A DNA stretch of 13,255 nucleotides, taken from contig CACZPG010000062.1 of the NCBI GenBank assembly GCA_902782965.1, positions 1 to 13,255 of the forward strand, in the 5' to 3' direction. Origin of the DNA: an uncultured Lachnospiraceae bacterium (GTDB lineage: Bacteria; Bacillota; Clostridia; Lachnospirales; Lachnospiraceae). The first letter of the stretch is position 1. Every line of letters starts with the position of its first letter. The notes below the pieces were generated by a model. It did no database searches, was not told the DNA's origin, and saw only the letters and a program-made list of their open reading frames with translations. The position numbers and the translations under genes were made by a program. Positions 5,727-13,255 of this stretch are shown here, piece by piece.

Positions 5727-7919
5727 ATGAGAAAAGAAACTATTATAATCCCCGCACTTGATCCTTCTGAAAAATTATTAAAACTGATTGATGGTCTTCT
5801 ATATTATGATTTTACACATATCATTGTAGTAAATGATGGCAGCTCAGCGGAAACACATACTATATTTGATAAAACGGTTTCGAAAGGATGTACTCTTCTA
5901 TGCCACCCAAAGAATCTCGGAAAAGGAGAAGCTATCAAAACCGCAATCAGAAAACATAGAGAACTATATGGAGATTTATTTGGAGTTATCACAGTAGATG
6001 CTGACGGTCAGCACATTCCGGAGGACGTTGTTAAAATATCTGAGGAAATGTCTGAACACCCCGAGGAACTAGTGCTCGGAACAAGAGATTTCCAGTGCTT
6101 AGATGTACCCAGGAAAAGCAGATACGGAAATAAAATAACAAGTCTTTTCTTCAAATTTAGTACAGGAATAAATTGTAATGATACTCAGACAGGACTCAGA
6201 GGAATACCATATAACCTTCTGGAGCTTGCAGAAAATGAAACTGGAAGCAGATATGATTATGAGATGCATTTTCTGGAAGATGCAGTGAAGCAAACCGGCT
6301 TAAGATATGTTCCGATCACCACAATTTATGAAAATAATAATTCCTGCTCACATTTCAGAGCATTTCGGGATTCTGTCAGGATTTATTCCCGACCACTTAA
6401 ATATCTGGCATTCTCCCTGACAGGCGCCTCCATAGATCTGCTTATCTTCTATCTGATAATCCATTTCTATGGTTCAGAAATAGCTGGTTTAGCAGCAGCC
6501 GCAACAGTAATTGCAAGAATATTTTCCGGAAGTGTGAATTTTCTCCTAAATAAATACTGGTGTTTTAAAAGCAAAAGCAAATTCTTCAATGAGGCGGCAG
6601 GCTATGGAACACTTTTTATTATTCAAATGCTGACAAGTGCATTTTTAGTCGAAAGCTTAAGCAATGTAATAATGCCTCTTGCAGCCAAAATAATAGTAGA
6701 CAGCATACTATTTATCATAAGCTACAACGTACAAAAAAATATAATTTTCAGAAAGGATGTGACCAGGATGTCAAACCGAAAAAAAAGACCGGTATGGGCA
6801 ATCGCATTTTCAGTAATGCTTGTGGGATATACAACATATACTCTGCTGGATGCATTTGTTATCCCACATAACACGGTTAAACTATCGGAAACGCAAAGCT
6901 CATACAGTGATACCGGCAGCAAAAATACAGAAGCCGGTGGAAGCTCATCAGCTTCCGATTCCTCCCTGACAGGAGGTTTCAAAATTCAGGAGGATGTGAA
7001 GGCTGATAATAAAAAGGGTGGAAAGGCAGGCAGTTTTCCTAAATCTAAAAAGGACAGAAAACCCAGCAGGAAAAAAGACGTAAATAACTTTGAAGCCAGT
7101 GAAAAAGAGGATGATACCGGAGAAGCTCATACCAGAAATGCTGATAGCAGTGAGGATAGTCCGTCTGATGGTTCATCAGAAACCGTGTCTGATAATATGT
7201 CATATTCTTCCGATAATGTAACGATAAAAATCACCGAAAAAACCGTTAATAACACTTCGGTATATATAGCAGATATTCAGCTAAAAGATTCTTCTTTACT
7301 GAAATCAGCTGTTGCAGAAAATACCCTGGGAAGAAATATAATGGCTAAGACCTCTGAAATAGCCTCCGATGCAAATGCCATTCTTGCTATAAACGGCGAT
7401 TTCTATGGTTTTAGGGACAGTGGTTATGTAATGAGAAACGGATATTTGTATCGTAACGAAAGTTCAGACGAAGATTCCGAAGATCTGGTGGTTTATTCAG
7501 ACGGAAAAATGGAAATCATAAAAGAAGGAGATATAACTGCTGAGGAACTGGAACAAAAAGGCGCAGTTCAGATATACTCCTTCGGTCCCGGACTTGTTAA
7601 AGATGGCGAAATAGCAATAAGCGAAAACACAGAGGTTGATCAGTCAATGCATTCTAACCCAAGAACTGCTATAGGCTATTACTCAGATACCCATTACTGC
7701 TTTGTCGTATCAGACGGACGGACTGATAAAAGTGAAGGTCTGAGTCTGTATCAGCTTGCAGAGGTTATGAAATATCTGGGAGTAACTTCAGCTTATAACC
7801 TTGATGGCGGTGGATCATCTACAATGTACTTTAACGGAAAAGTAATAAATAATCCTACAACAAACGGAAATAAAATAAGTGAACGAAAAGTCAGTGATAT
7901 CATTTGCATAACAGAGTAA
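5727..7919 (+). CDS. Fusion: family 2 glycosyltransferase (DPM1-like) + GtrA membrane domain + phosphodiester glycosidase
   Basis: A 730-residue fusion. Residues 1-215 are a GT-A family 2 transferase with VVNDGS (D37), a DADGQH metal motif (91-96) and DTQTGLRG (152-159), as in dolichol-phosphate mannosyltransferase-like enzymes that load a sugar onto polyprenyl phosphate. Residues about 224-345 form a four-helix GtrA-like domain, with NKYWCFK, thought to flip or support the lipid-linked sugar. A fifth membrane helix (about 356-376) leads to an acidic, Ser- and Lys-rich linker (about 385-495). The last 230 residues form an extracellular phosphodiester glycosidase domain (NAGPA family), with NGDFYG (556-561), GPGLVKDG, NPRTAIG (644-650), VVSDGR and NLDGGGSS (691-698). 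NAGPA enzymes hydrolyse sugar-1-phosphate diesters. AGGAGG is 7 bases from the ATG. M348 (6768) has AAAGGA 10 bases upstream and could start the glycosidase alone. Confidence 0.9.
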   Translation: MRKETIIIPALDPSEKLLKLIDGLLYYDFTHIIVVNDGSSAETHTIFDKTVSKGCTLLCHPKNLGKGEAIKTAIRKHRELYGDLFGVITVDADGQHIPEDVVKISEEMSEHPEELVLGTRDFQCLDVPRKSRYGNKITSLFFKFSTGINCNDTQTGLRGIPYNLLELAENETGSRYDYEMHFLEDAVKQTGLRYVPITTIYENNNSCSHFRAFRDSVRIYSRPLKYLAFSLTGASIDLLIFYLIIHFYGSEIAGLAAAATVIARIFSGSVNFLLNKYWCFKSKSKFFNEAAGYGTLFIIQMLTSAFLVESLSNVIMPLAAKIIVDSILFIISYNVQKNIIFRKDVTRMSNRKKRPVWAIAFSVMLVGYTTYTLLDAFVIPHNTVKLSETQSSYSDTGSKNTEAGGSSSASDSSLTGGFKIQEDVKADNKKGGKAGSFPKSKKDRKPSRKKDVNNFEASEKEDDTGEAHTRNADSSEDSPSDGSSETVSDNMSYSSDNVTIKITEKTVNNTSVYIADIQLKDSSLLKSAVAENTLGRNIMAKTSEIASDANAILAINGDFYGFRDSGYVMRNGYLYRNESSDEDSEDLVVYSDGKMEIIKEGDITAEELEQKGAVQIYSFGPGLVKDGEIAISENTEVDQSMHSNPRTAIGYYSDTHYCFVVSDGRTDKSEGLSLYQLAEVMKYLGVTSAYNLDGGGSSTMYFNGKVINNPTTNGNKISERKVSDIICITE
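6752..6770 (+). promoter_or_regulatory. Possible internal ribosome-binding site and start (M348) for the glycosidase half
   Basis: AAAGGA (6752-6757) precedes an in-frame ATG (6768-6770) by 10 bases. The protein beginning there (MSNRKKRPVWAIAFS) has a basic N-terminus and then a membrane helix, exactly what a free-standing membrane-anchored phosphodiester glycosidase would look like. The seam of the fusion is therefore probably here. Confidence 0.4.
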
Positions 7920-7977
7920 TCTACATCAAATCTCTGCGACTTAAAGACGAAGAATCTAAGGAAAGGAGGACACCTAT

Positions 7978-8379
7978 ATGTTCAGAAAAAAAGCCCCCTA
8001 TGTTTATCTGGCAATATCTTTACTCTGCCTGATCACATTTCTTATATATAATCAGTTTTCACATGGTGTAACTTCACCATTTATGACCTGGCTCTTCGGA
8101 TGGCCACTATTACTTGGAGTAATCCCCTATGCGATACTCGCCATAATCCCAGCTAATCTATATCCTGAAAGACTGGCATTTAATATATATAATACCGGAG
8201 TAGCATCTCTCACAGTCAGTTCTCTTCTTAAAGGCATTTTTGATATCGCAGGAAATTCCTCTATATACCAGAAATATCTGATGATTTTCGGGATTGTGGT
8301 AACTGCGTCAGGATTACTGGTATATTTAATACAGATACTAATGCGTCGTACACAAACCCCTGTCAGCAGTGTAATATAA
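7978..8379 (+). CDS. Small polytopic membrane protein of unknown function
   Basis: A 133-residue hydrophobic protein with four likely membrane segments at about 8-24, 33-58, 72-90 and 101-121. It ends in a short basic tail (MRRTQTPVSSVI). I do not recognise the family and see no catalytic motif. The start is well supported by AAGGAGG 8 bases upstream. It lies 58 bases after the glycosyltransferase fusion, in the same direction and without a terminator between, so it is the last gene of the VTC/DUF4956 gene run. A strong hairpin terminator follows at once. It could be an accessory subunit for the membrane glycosyltransferase or the polymer machinery; this is position-based inference only. Confidence 0.8.
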   Translation: MFRKKAPYVYLAISLLCLITFLIYNQFSHGVTSPFMTWLFGWPLLLGVIPYAILAIIPANLYPERLAFNIYNTGVASLTVSSLLKGIFDIAGNSSIYQKYLMIFGIVVTASGLLVYLIQILMRRTQTPVSSVI

Positions 8380-8382
8380 AAG

Positions 8383-8431
8383 AAAAGAGTGTCGCTTTGA
8401 GGAACCACCTCATATTGCGACACTCTTTTTT
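8383..8431. terminator. Strong bidirectional terminator between convergent operons
   Basis: AAAAGAGTGTCGC (8383-8395) pairs perfectly with GCGACACTCTTTT (8417-8429). An inner stem of TGAGG (8398-8402) and CCTCA (8408-8412) closes a 5-base loop. T-runs follow on the plus side and, read from the minus strand, on the other side too (TTTTCTTTT). It ends both the plus-strand gene run and the minus-strand rmlA operon. Confidence 0.95.
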
Positions 8432-8445
8432 CAATTGAACACTAT

Positions 8446-9315
8446 TTAAAGACCATTTGCAACATCTACAAGATACTGTCCATAATGTGTCTTCATGAGA
8501 GGTTCAGCAAGTTTAAGCAGCTGATCCTTATCAATAAATCCTCTCCTGTAAGCAATCTCTTCTATGCAGGAAATATACATTCCCTGTCTCTTCTGGAAAG
8601 CAGCCACAAAGTCTGCCGCATCCAGAAGCATATCATGATTACCGGTATCAAGCCATGCGAAGCCACGTCCGAGAGTTTCAACCATCAGATCTCCTCTTCT
8701 GAGATATTCATTATTTACAGAAGTGATTTCAATCTCACCTCTGGCAGATGGTTTAACGTTCTTTGCGATTTCCACTACATCATTATCATAGAAATAAAGT
8801 CCCGGAACGGCATAGTTTGACTTCGGATGTTCAGGTTTCTCTTCAATGGAAAGAGCCTTTCCATTCTCGTCAAATTCTACAACTCCGTACTCTCTTGGAT
8901 CCTTAACATAGTATCCGAAAATAGTTGCTCCGCTGGTTCTCTCCGCTGCACTCTTAAGAACCTTGGAGAAGCTCTGTCCATAGAAAATATTATCGCCCAG
9001 TACAAGCGCCACATTATCATCACCAATAAACTGCTCTCCAATGATAAATGCATCTGCAAGGCCTCTTGGAGTTTCCTGAACTGCATAGGAGAATTCCATT
9101 CCCAGCTGTTCACCCGTTCCGAAAAGTTCCTCAAATACCGGAAGATCTCTCGGTGTGGAAATAATAAGAACTTCCCTTATCCCTGCAAGCATAAGTGTAG
9201 ACAGCGGATAATAGATCATCGGCTTGTCATATACCGGCATTATCTGTTTAGATACAGCCTTTGTCAATGGATACAGTCTTGTGCCGGAGCCTCCGGCAAG
9301 TATGATTCCCTTCAT
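8446..9315 (-). CDS. rmlA: Glucose-1-phosphate thymidylyltransferase RmlA (RfbA)
   Basis: This cytoplasmic enzyme joins dTTP and glucose-1-phosphate to give dTDP-glucose, the first step towards dTDP-L-rhamnose and related sugars. The 289 residues match the usual full length. Motifs seen: the nucleotide-binding loop GGSGTRLYPLT (8-18), KQIMPVYDKPM (23-33), the metal-binding aspartate in LGDNIFYG (D108), YGVVEFDENG, the sugar-binding IEEKP (157-161), the second metal-binding aspartate in WLDTGNHD (D223) and KTHYGQYL near the C-terminus. A GAAGG site lies 7 bases before the ATG. It is the last gene of the minus-strand operon, 35 bases after the large glycosyltransferase. No rmlB, rmlC or rmlD lies in the window, so the rest of the pathway must be elsewhere. 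The match to the family is very strong throughout. Confidence 0.97.
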   Translation of the reverse strand: MKGIILAGGSGTRLYPLTKAVSKQIMPVYDKPMIYYPLSTLMLAGIREVLIISTPRDLPVFEELFGTGEQLGMEFSYAVQETPRGLADAFIIGEQFIGDDNVALVLGDNIFYGQSFSKVLKSAAERTSGATIFGYYVKDPREYGVVEFDENGKALSIEEKPEHPKSNYAVPGLYFYDNDVVEIAKNVKPSARGEIEITSVNNEYLRRGDLMVETLGRGFAWLDTGNHDMLLDAADFVAAFQKRQGMYISCIEEIAYRRGFIDKDQLLKLAEPLMKTHYGQYLVDVANGL

Positions 9316-9350
9316 TTTTCAACCTTCTTTCTTTTTGTTTTCGCTTTTAA

Positions 9351-11834
9351 TTATTTATGTTTTTTATAATAAATATCTCCATCCTTCAGAATATCAGCAT
9401 TCCTTCGATAGAATCTGCTCTCATCCCCGGCTTCATCTTCTGAATCAAATACCGCAGATGCATCTATTCCTTTGGAAATATTGATGTAGAAATTTGAATT
9501 GGCACAGTATACACATTTATAACCTGCCACCGTCATCTTAAGTGTATAATCAATTAGTGACCAGCCACCCTTATAACGTCTGCTGAATTCACCAAGATTC
9601 GTAATATCACTTAGCCTGAATAATGTTACTCCCCGTCTAAGAGCACTATATTCACTGTGATTGAAATACATATCCTTGGAAATGCTCTGTCCCATGTATT
9701 CATATCCATAGACATTCTTCTCGTCAAGGATTACTCCTGCATGGGCTACCGTACCGTTGGCACAGTACACCTTTCCACCGGCAGCAGCTATGTCTTTTCT
9801 GCTGGTAAGCAGACCCAGCATTCCCGACAGATCATCTTCTCCCATCATAGTAACACCTGCTTCAATAAATGCTACGAATACCTCTTCTCTGTCTCTGCTC
9901 TCATCTGCAGCAAGAAGTATCTCCGCCTCATCTATACCTCTGTTTAACTGATCTGCATAGGTCTGTCCATCAGATTCCTTCACCCGGATGAATTCAATAT
10001 TTTTGAAATCAGATTTCTCACTTATAGAATGAACTGTACTCTCATATTTCTCATCTGATTCAGCATTTACAATAACCGCATATAGAATAGGATCACCCTG
10101 CAGCTTATAGGTAGTATGATAATACCCCAGATGATCACCTATTTCAGCAGTCGCTTTGATTCCGGTTCTGTCATAATGAGACTGGAGAGCTTTTACCCCT
10201 GAATCATAGGCATACATCTTAGCTTTAGGATTTCCGGCGGTAGAGGTGCTGCTTATTCTCCAGCTGTACAGAACCCTGTTTATGTGATATACCCTTCGTG
10301 CTTTCTCAATAGATCTGAGAATGAAATCGTAGTCCTGGGCGCCATCGCATTTCTCATTGAAGCCTTTTATTTCATCAACAATACTCTTTCTCACTACAAA
10401 CATATGAGTAATGTAGTTGCAGCTTTCCAGAAAGAGCTGGTTGTAATCAGGCTTGATGCTGGGTTCGAATCTCCTGTTTGCATTAAGATTCGTCTTATCT
10501 TCATCGGTATAAACTACATCTATTTCTCTTCCGCCATCTTCATTCATAGCTTCAACAACATGATAGAAAGCCTGCGGATACAGAAGATCATCATGGTCTC
10601 CAAGGATAACGAATTCTCCTTCTGCTATTCTGAGAGCCTGATTGGTATTCTCAGAAATTCCAAGAGGTCCCTCCTGTTCAGCTATATACTTAATGCGTTT
10701 ATCAGCCTTAGATAAATCTCCGATTATTTCAGAAAGTCTCGAAGAATCCTTACTTCCATCAGAGAAACATATTTCCCAGTTATCATAGGTCTGGTTCTTA
10801 ACAGATTCGATAAGTTCATTTAGAAGAGTCTCATCCGTTTCATAAAGTGGAACGATCAGACTCAGAAGCGGCCTGTAACTGAAGTTCTTCTGCAGAGTCT
10901 TCTGTTCGGAGATTTCCTTTCTGTCATAATTTACCTGCTGAATCCATTTATTATATTTTCTGTTCTGAGTAAGAACCGGCAGATACATATGGAGCATTAT
11001 CTTATTTGCCGTTTCCTTAACACCGTAATTCTTCAGATTTCTCGCAATCTTTCCGGAATATCTCACCAGATTATTAGAAGAATCCAGATCAAAATTACTC
11101 CTGCCGGTGGTAATAACACTGGTGGATTTCTTATCCCCCATTGACATAGTCATACGAAGCTTCTTATATTCGCCATCTACTGAAAGAACAAATCCCAGAT
11201 TGTCTCTCTCTTCGATTTCCGGAAATTGAACCGCTATCTCACTATGGGGAATGAATTCTATCTGATAATCAAGAGGTTCTGAATACCTTTTATTTCCAAC
11301 TCTTGCAGAGCCGTCTACTCCAACAGAATCTCCCGCTCCTTTCGAATCCAGGCCTTCTATCTTCACAACTGTAGAGGGAGCACCTCCCATCCATCCTCCC
11401 AAATAGGTTCGTCCATCCTTCACATAAGCATCGTTAACTTTAAAGGAATAGGAGCCGGCAGTTTCATATACTCCTGACATTGACCCTTTATATATAATGC
11501 TTCTTTCTTTGTCTTCATTTTCTATTATTACTATGAGCCTGGCGCCCTTGCTTTCAGCAAGTCTTTTTGAAACCTTGGATATATCCACATAGAAAAACCC
11601 CATATAAGACATGGTGTGTCCTTCTCGACGTCGATAATACAGAGGCGGCAGTTTGGCAACTTCAAGAGTTACCGGAAGAGCCTTGACCGGTCTTCTTCCA
11701 ATAAACAGCGCAGCACGTGGATGCTTATCATCCAGAAAACCATCCGCAGCATAGCCTTTAATTACTACTCTTTCTTTCAAATCTGCAGAAGCTCTTATCT
11801 CATCAAAGTAGAATCCTTTGTTACCTTCAGACAT
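9351..11834 (-). CDS. Large family 2 glycosyltransferase with two GT-A-like domains, the second degenerate
   Basis: An 827-residue protein with no signal peptide or membrane helix, so cytoplasmic or membrane-peripheral. Residues 1-300 are mainly beta-type (for example VVIKGYAADG and FYVDISKVSK) and do not look like a glycosyltransferase. The active domain (about 322-575) has LSLIVPLYE (324-332), FSDGSKDSS, the metal-binding DHDD (413-416), YTDEDK (442-447) and KPDYN. From Y585 a second GT-like domain begins (YAVIVNAESD) and keeps the family's VAHAGVIL motif, but lacks a DxD: the matching place reads FIEAGVTMM. Such tandem enzymes usually build surface polysaccharides, often rhamnose-containing, which fits the neighbouring rmlA. 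The start follows GGGAGG and lies 2 bases after the stop of the upstream membrane protein gene, showing tight coupling. The sugar donor and acceptor cannot be read from the sequence. Confidence 0.9.
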   Translation of the reverse strand: MSEGNKGFYFDEIRASADLKERVVIKGYAADGFLDDKHPRAALFIGRRPVKALPVTLEVAKLPPLYYRRREGHTMSYMGFFYVDISKVSKRLAESKGARLIVIIENEDKERSIIYKGSMSGVYETAGSYSFKVNDAYVKDGRTYLGGWMGGAPSTVVKIEGLDSKGAGDSVGVDGSARVGNKRYSEPLDYQIEFIPHSEIAVQFPEIEERDNLGFVLSVDGEYKKLRMTMSMGDKKSTSVITTGRSNFDLDSSNNLVRYSGKIARNLKNYGVKETANKIMLHMYLPVLTQNRKYNKWIQQVNYDRKEISEQKTLQKNFSYRPLLSLIVPLYETDETLLNELIESVKNQTYDNWEICFSDGSKDSSRLSEIIGDLSKADKRIKYIAEQEGPLGISENTNQALRIAEGEFVILGDHDDLLYPQAFYHVVEAMNEDGGREIDVVYTDEDKTNLNANRRFEPSIKPDYNQLFLESCNYITHMFVVRKSIVDEIKGFNEKCDGAQDYDFILRSIEKARRVYHINRVLYSWRISSTSTAGNPKAKMYAYDSGVKALQSHYDRTGIKATAEIGDHLGYYHTTYKLQGDPILYAVIVNAESDEKYESTVHSISEKSDFKNIEFIRVKESDGQTYADQLNRGIDEAEILLAADESRDREEVFVAFIEAGVTMMGEDDLSGMLGLLTSRKDIAAAGGKVYCANGTVAHAGVILDEKNVYGYEYMGQSISKDMYFNHSEYSALRRGVTLFRLSDITNLGEFSRRYKGGWSLIDYTLKMTVAGYKCVYCANSNFYINISKGIDASAVFDSEDEAGDESRFYRRNADILKDGDIYYKKHK

Positions 11835-11836
11835 TC

Positions 11837-13102
11837 CTACCTCCCATAAAGACCATATTCCCCAAACTCTTTAATCAGATATATATCCCCTGACTCTATG
11901 CAGGAATCTGCTTCAGAATTGCTATTTCTAATTATAACATAACTTTTATCGTCAATATTATTTATTTTCTTCTTGATTTTTGTAATTTCCATAGGGCCTT
12001 CATGCCACAGTCCCCGGACATTTTTAAAGTACCTGCCTTGGGATATACCATACTGGATAACTGCAGATGCCGCTACATCTGAACCACAGATTTCCGGTTC
12101 ACCCTCAGCATTCTCCATAATATAATCTGTAACAGCCATTAAATCCTTAGGAATCCTGATATCATTTTCCGGCTGATAGAAGCCAACATTCCAGGACACT
12201 CTGCTTCCTGAGAATAATCCTGCAGCAAGTACTGTAACAGCCAGAACGGAGTAACTGACGGCAGTAAGTAAACATCCTGTCAGATAGGCTTTCTTAGTTC
12301 CCTCCCTGGTGCTCTTAATGTATATCTGAGCAATAAGTCCCGAGACCGAATATGCTGCCAATATTCCCATAGGATATGGAGTAAGTGTAATAGTTGAGAG
12401 CAGTACAGCTATGACAATAAGCCTGGCTGCCCTCTTCTTCATTAGGATCAGGGTGGTCACTCCTGTTACCGCCAGAATCAGCAGCCATCCCTTTTCGAAA
12501 AAGTCAACAGACGCCCCCTTAAGTATTAATGATTTCCATTTCTCCATTCCTGATATACCCATGTAAAGAGATGAAATCATAAGCAGAAACGGAACTTTGA
12601 AAGCAAGGCTTTTCTTCCACAGAAGAACAATAACCAATAAAGGAAATAAAAGGATTCCCACCACTGCTGTTTCCTGCCAGCTACTCAGATATACCATGGC
12701 CTCCAGGGAACTCTCCGAGAAATATCCAACATGAAGAATTATCATAAAAAGGCTGACAAAAATGCACGCAAGGGAATAAGAATACATGCGGCTCATTCCA
12801 TCCCCGGAGAATAAACAGAGTCCGAGAAAGAAGTATTCAATAACCATCACACAGACAAACAACCATGGCCATACCTTATGACAGAAGGTTATAACATCCA
12901 TGGAAATAAGAGATGCCGGAAGCTTAAGAAGACTGAGCCACAGACTGTTTCCTGCGAAGAATCTTCCATCAGAAGGAGAAACATGCTGCATCATACAGGT
13001 ATATCTGACAGTTACCAGAACTGATCCCAGCATGACACCGGTACACGCAAGCATGATCAGGAGCTTCCATATATTCAGTTTTTTTTCGGAGTTTTTTTCC
13101 AT
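11837..13102 (-). CDS. Polytopic membrane protein of a surface-glycan operon, possibly GT-C-like
   Basis: From the start I prefer, this is 421 residues, with about 9-11 membrane segments over the first 310 (among them LLIMLACTGVMLGSVLV, WPWLFVCVMVIEYFFLGL, GILLFPLLVIVLLW and WLLILAVTGVTTLIL). A soluble tail of about 110 residues follows, beginning near NDIRIPKD. That layout is seen in GT-C-type membrane glycosyltransferases and in related polysaccharide membrane proteins, but I cannot point to a definite catalytic motif. The frame is open upstream to a TTG at 13180, which has no ribosome-binding site. The ATG at 13102 has GGTGA 4 bases upstream and begins MEKNSEKK just before the first helix, so I prefer it; an ATG at 13123 has no site. 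The stop is 2 bases before the glycosyltransferase ATG, so the two work together. Confidence 0.8.
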   Translation of the reverse strand: MEKNSEKKLNIWKLLIMLACTGVMLGSVLVTVRYTCMMQHVSPSDGRFFAGNSLWLSLLKLPASLISMDVITFCHKVWPWLFVCVMVIEYFFLGLCLFSGDGMSRMYSYSLACIFVSLFMIILHVGYFSESSLEAMVYLSSWQETAVVGILLFPLLVIVLLWKKSLAFKVPFLLMISSLYMGISGMEKWKSLILKGASVDFFEKGWLLILAVTGVTTLILMKKRAARLIVIAVLLSTITLTPYPMGILAAYSVSGLIAQIYIKSTREGTKKAYLTGCLLTAVSYSVLAVTVLAAGLFSGSRVSWNVGFYQPENDIRIPKDLMAVTDYIMENAEGEPEICGSDVAASAVIQYGISQGRYFKNVRGLWHEGPMEITKIKKKINNIDDKSYVIIRNSNSEADSCIESGDIYLIKEFGEYGLYGR

Positions 13103-13152
13103 ATTGTCACCATATTGTAGCATTGTATTAAAATAATTGTTTGGCAGACGGA

Positions 13153-13181
13153 TTTGAACATGAGGACTTTCCCTGTTCAAA
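13153..13181. repeat. Perfect 8-bp inverted repeat upstream of the minus-strand operon
   Basis: TTTGAACA (13153-13160) and TGTTCAAA (13174-13181) are exact inverted repeats with a 13-base spacer. The site is 50-80 bases upstream of the preferred start of the membrane protein gene. On the minus strand it could be an operator or a hairpin in the mRNA leader. No convincing promoter hexamers were found beside it. Confidence 0.45.
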
Positions 13182-13228
13182 CACGCTGCGCTTGCTAACC
13201 GTTGCCTGTCGACCTCGCTATACGCTGT

Positions 13229-13253
13229 AAAAAAGAATGTCCGCCTACCCCGG
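13229..13253 (-). terminator. One arm of a probable terminator hairpin cut by the window edge
   Basis: On the minus strand a GC-rich 19-mer (the reverse of 13235-13253) is followed directly by six T (13234-13229). That is the look of the 3' arm and T-tail of an intrinsic terminator whose 5' arm would lie beyond base 13255. If so, transcription from a gene to the right stops here, and the minus-strand operon needs its own promoter in 13103-13228. Confidence 0.45.
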
Positions 13254-13255
13254 AA

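Noticed and set aside
8827..9369. 180-codon plus-strand open frame across rmlA
   Set aside because: It is antisense to the highly conserved rmlA, has no good ribosome-binding site and shows no recognisable protein features.
10284..10715. 143-codon plus-strand open frame inside the large glycosyltransferase
   Set aside because: It is antisense to the catalytic GT2 domain, whose motifs are intact, so it is a shadow frame.
13103..13180. N-terminal extension of the membrane protein from a TTG at 13180
   Set aside because: There is no ribosome-binding site before the TTG, the extra residues are unlike a membrane-protein N-terminus, and they cover the inverted repeat. ATG 13102 fits better.
13143..13245. 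tRNA-like ends on the minus strand (GGCGGAC pairing with GTCTGCC, and a GTTCAAATCC resembling a T-loop)
   Set aside because: No T-stem, D-arm or anticodon arm can be formed at the right distances, and the span of about 103 bases holds a T-run near the 5' end. The pairing is probably chance, and the T-run fits a terminator tail better.

Overview
The window suggests a low-GC Gram-positive bacterium of the Clostridia, most likely a Lachnospiraceae member (Butyrivibrio/Roseburia-like). This is inferred from A+T-rich sequence, strong AGGAGG ribosome-binding sites, sigma-A-type promoters and the protein families present. No rRNA, tRNA, CRISPR array or insertion sequence was seen. Family names come from recognising motifs and architecture by eye; no database search was run.

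Left edge (1-764): a secreted, acidic protein runs leftward off the window from a near-consensus promoter (TTGACA-17-TATACT). The divergent intergenic region holds a 30-bp imperfect palindrome over that promoter. It also holds a ladder of 7-bp elements at 11-bp spacing and an extended -10 promoter facing right, which together look like an OmpR/PhoB-type operator.

Centre, plus strand (765-8379): an overlapping response regulator/histidine kinase pair ends in an intrinsic terminator. A second run of genes follows: a VTC-domain polyphosphate-polymerase-like protein broken by a -1 shift at an A8 tract, a DUF4956 membrane protein, a Cthe_2159-type beta-helix lipoprotein, a three-part fusion (family 2 glycosyltransferase + GtrA + phosphodiester glycosidase), and a small polytopic membrane protein. 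I read this as one surface-polymer module. A cytoplasmic VTC enzyme and a membrane partner would make or handle an anionic polymer, a polyprenyl-phosphate sugar donor would decorate it, an extracellular enzyme would cleave glycosyl phosphodiesters, and a lipoprotein would bind polysaccharide. A two-component system would sit beside it as regulator. The joint role is inference and is the best candidate here for an undescribed system.

Right, minus strand (8446-13102): a convergent operon reads from a polytopic membrane protein through a large tandem-domain family 2 glycosyltransferase to RmlA (dTDP-glucose synthesis). It ends at a strong bidirectional terminator shared with the central operon. 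This is a separate cell-surface glycan locus. Upstream of it, the window ends inside one arm of what appears to be another terminator hairpin.
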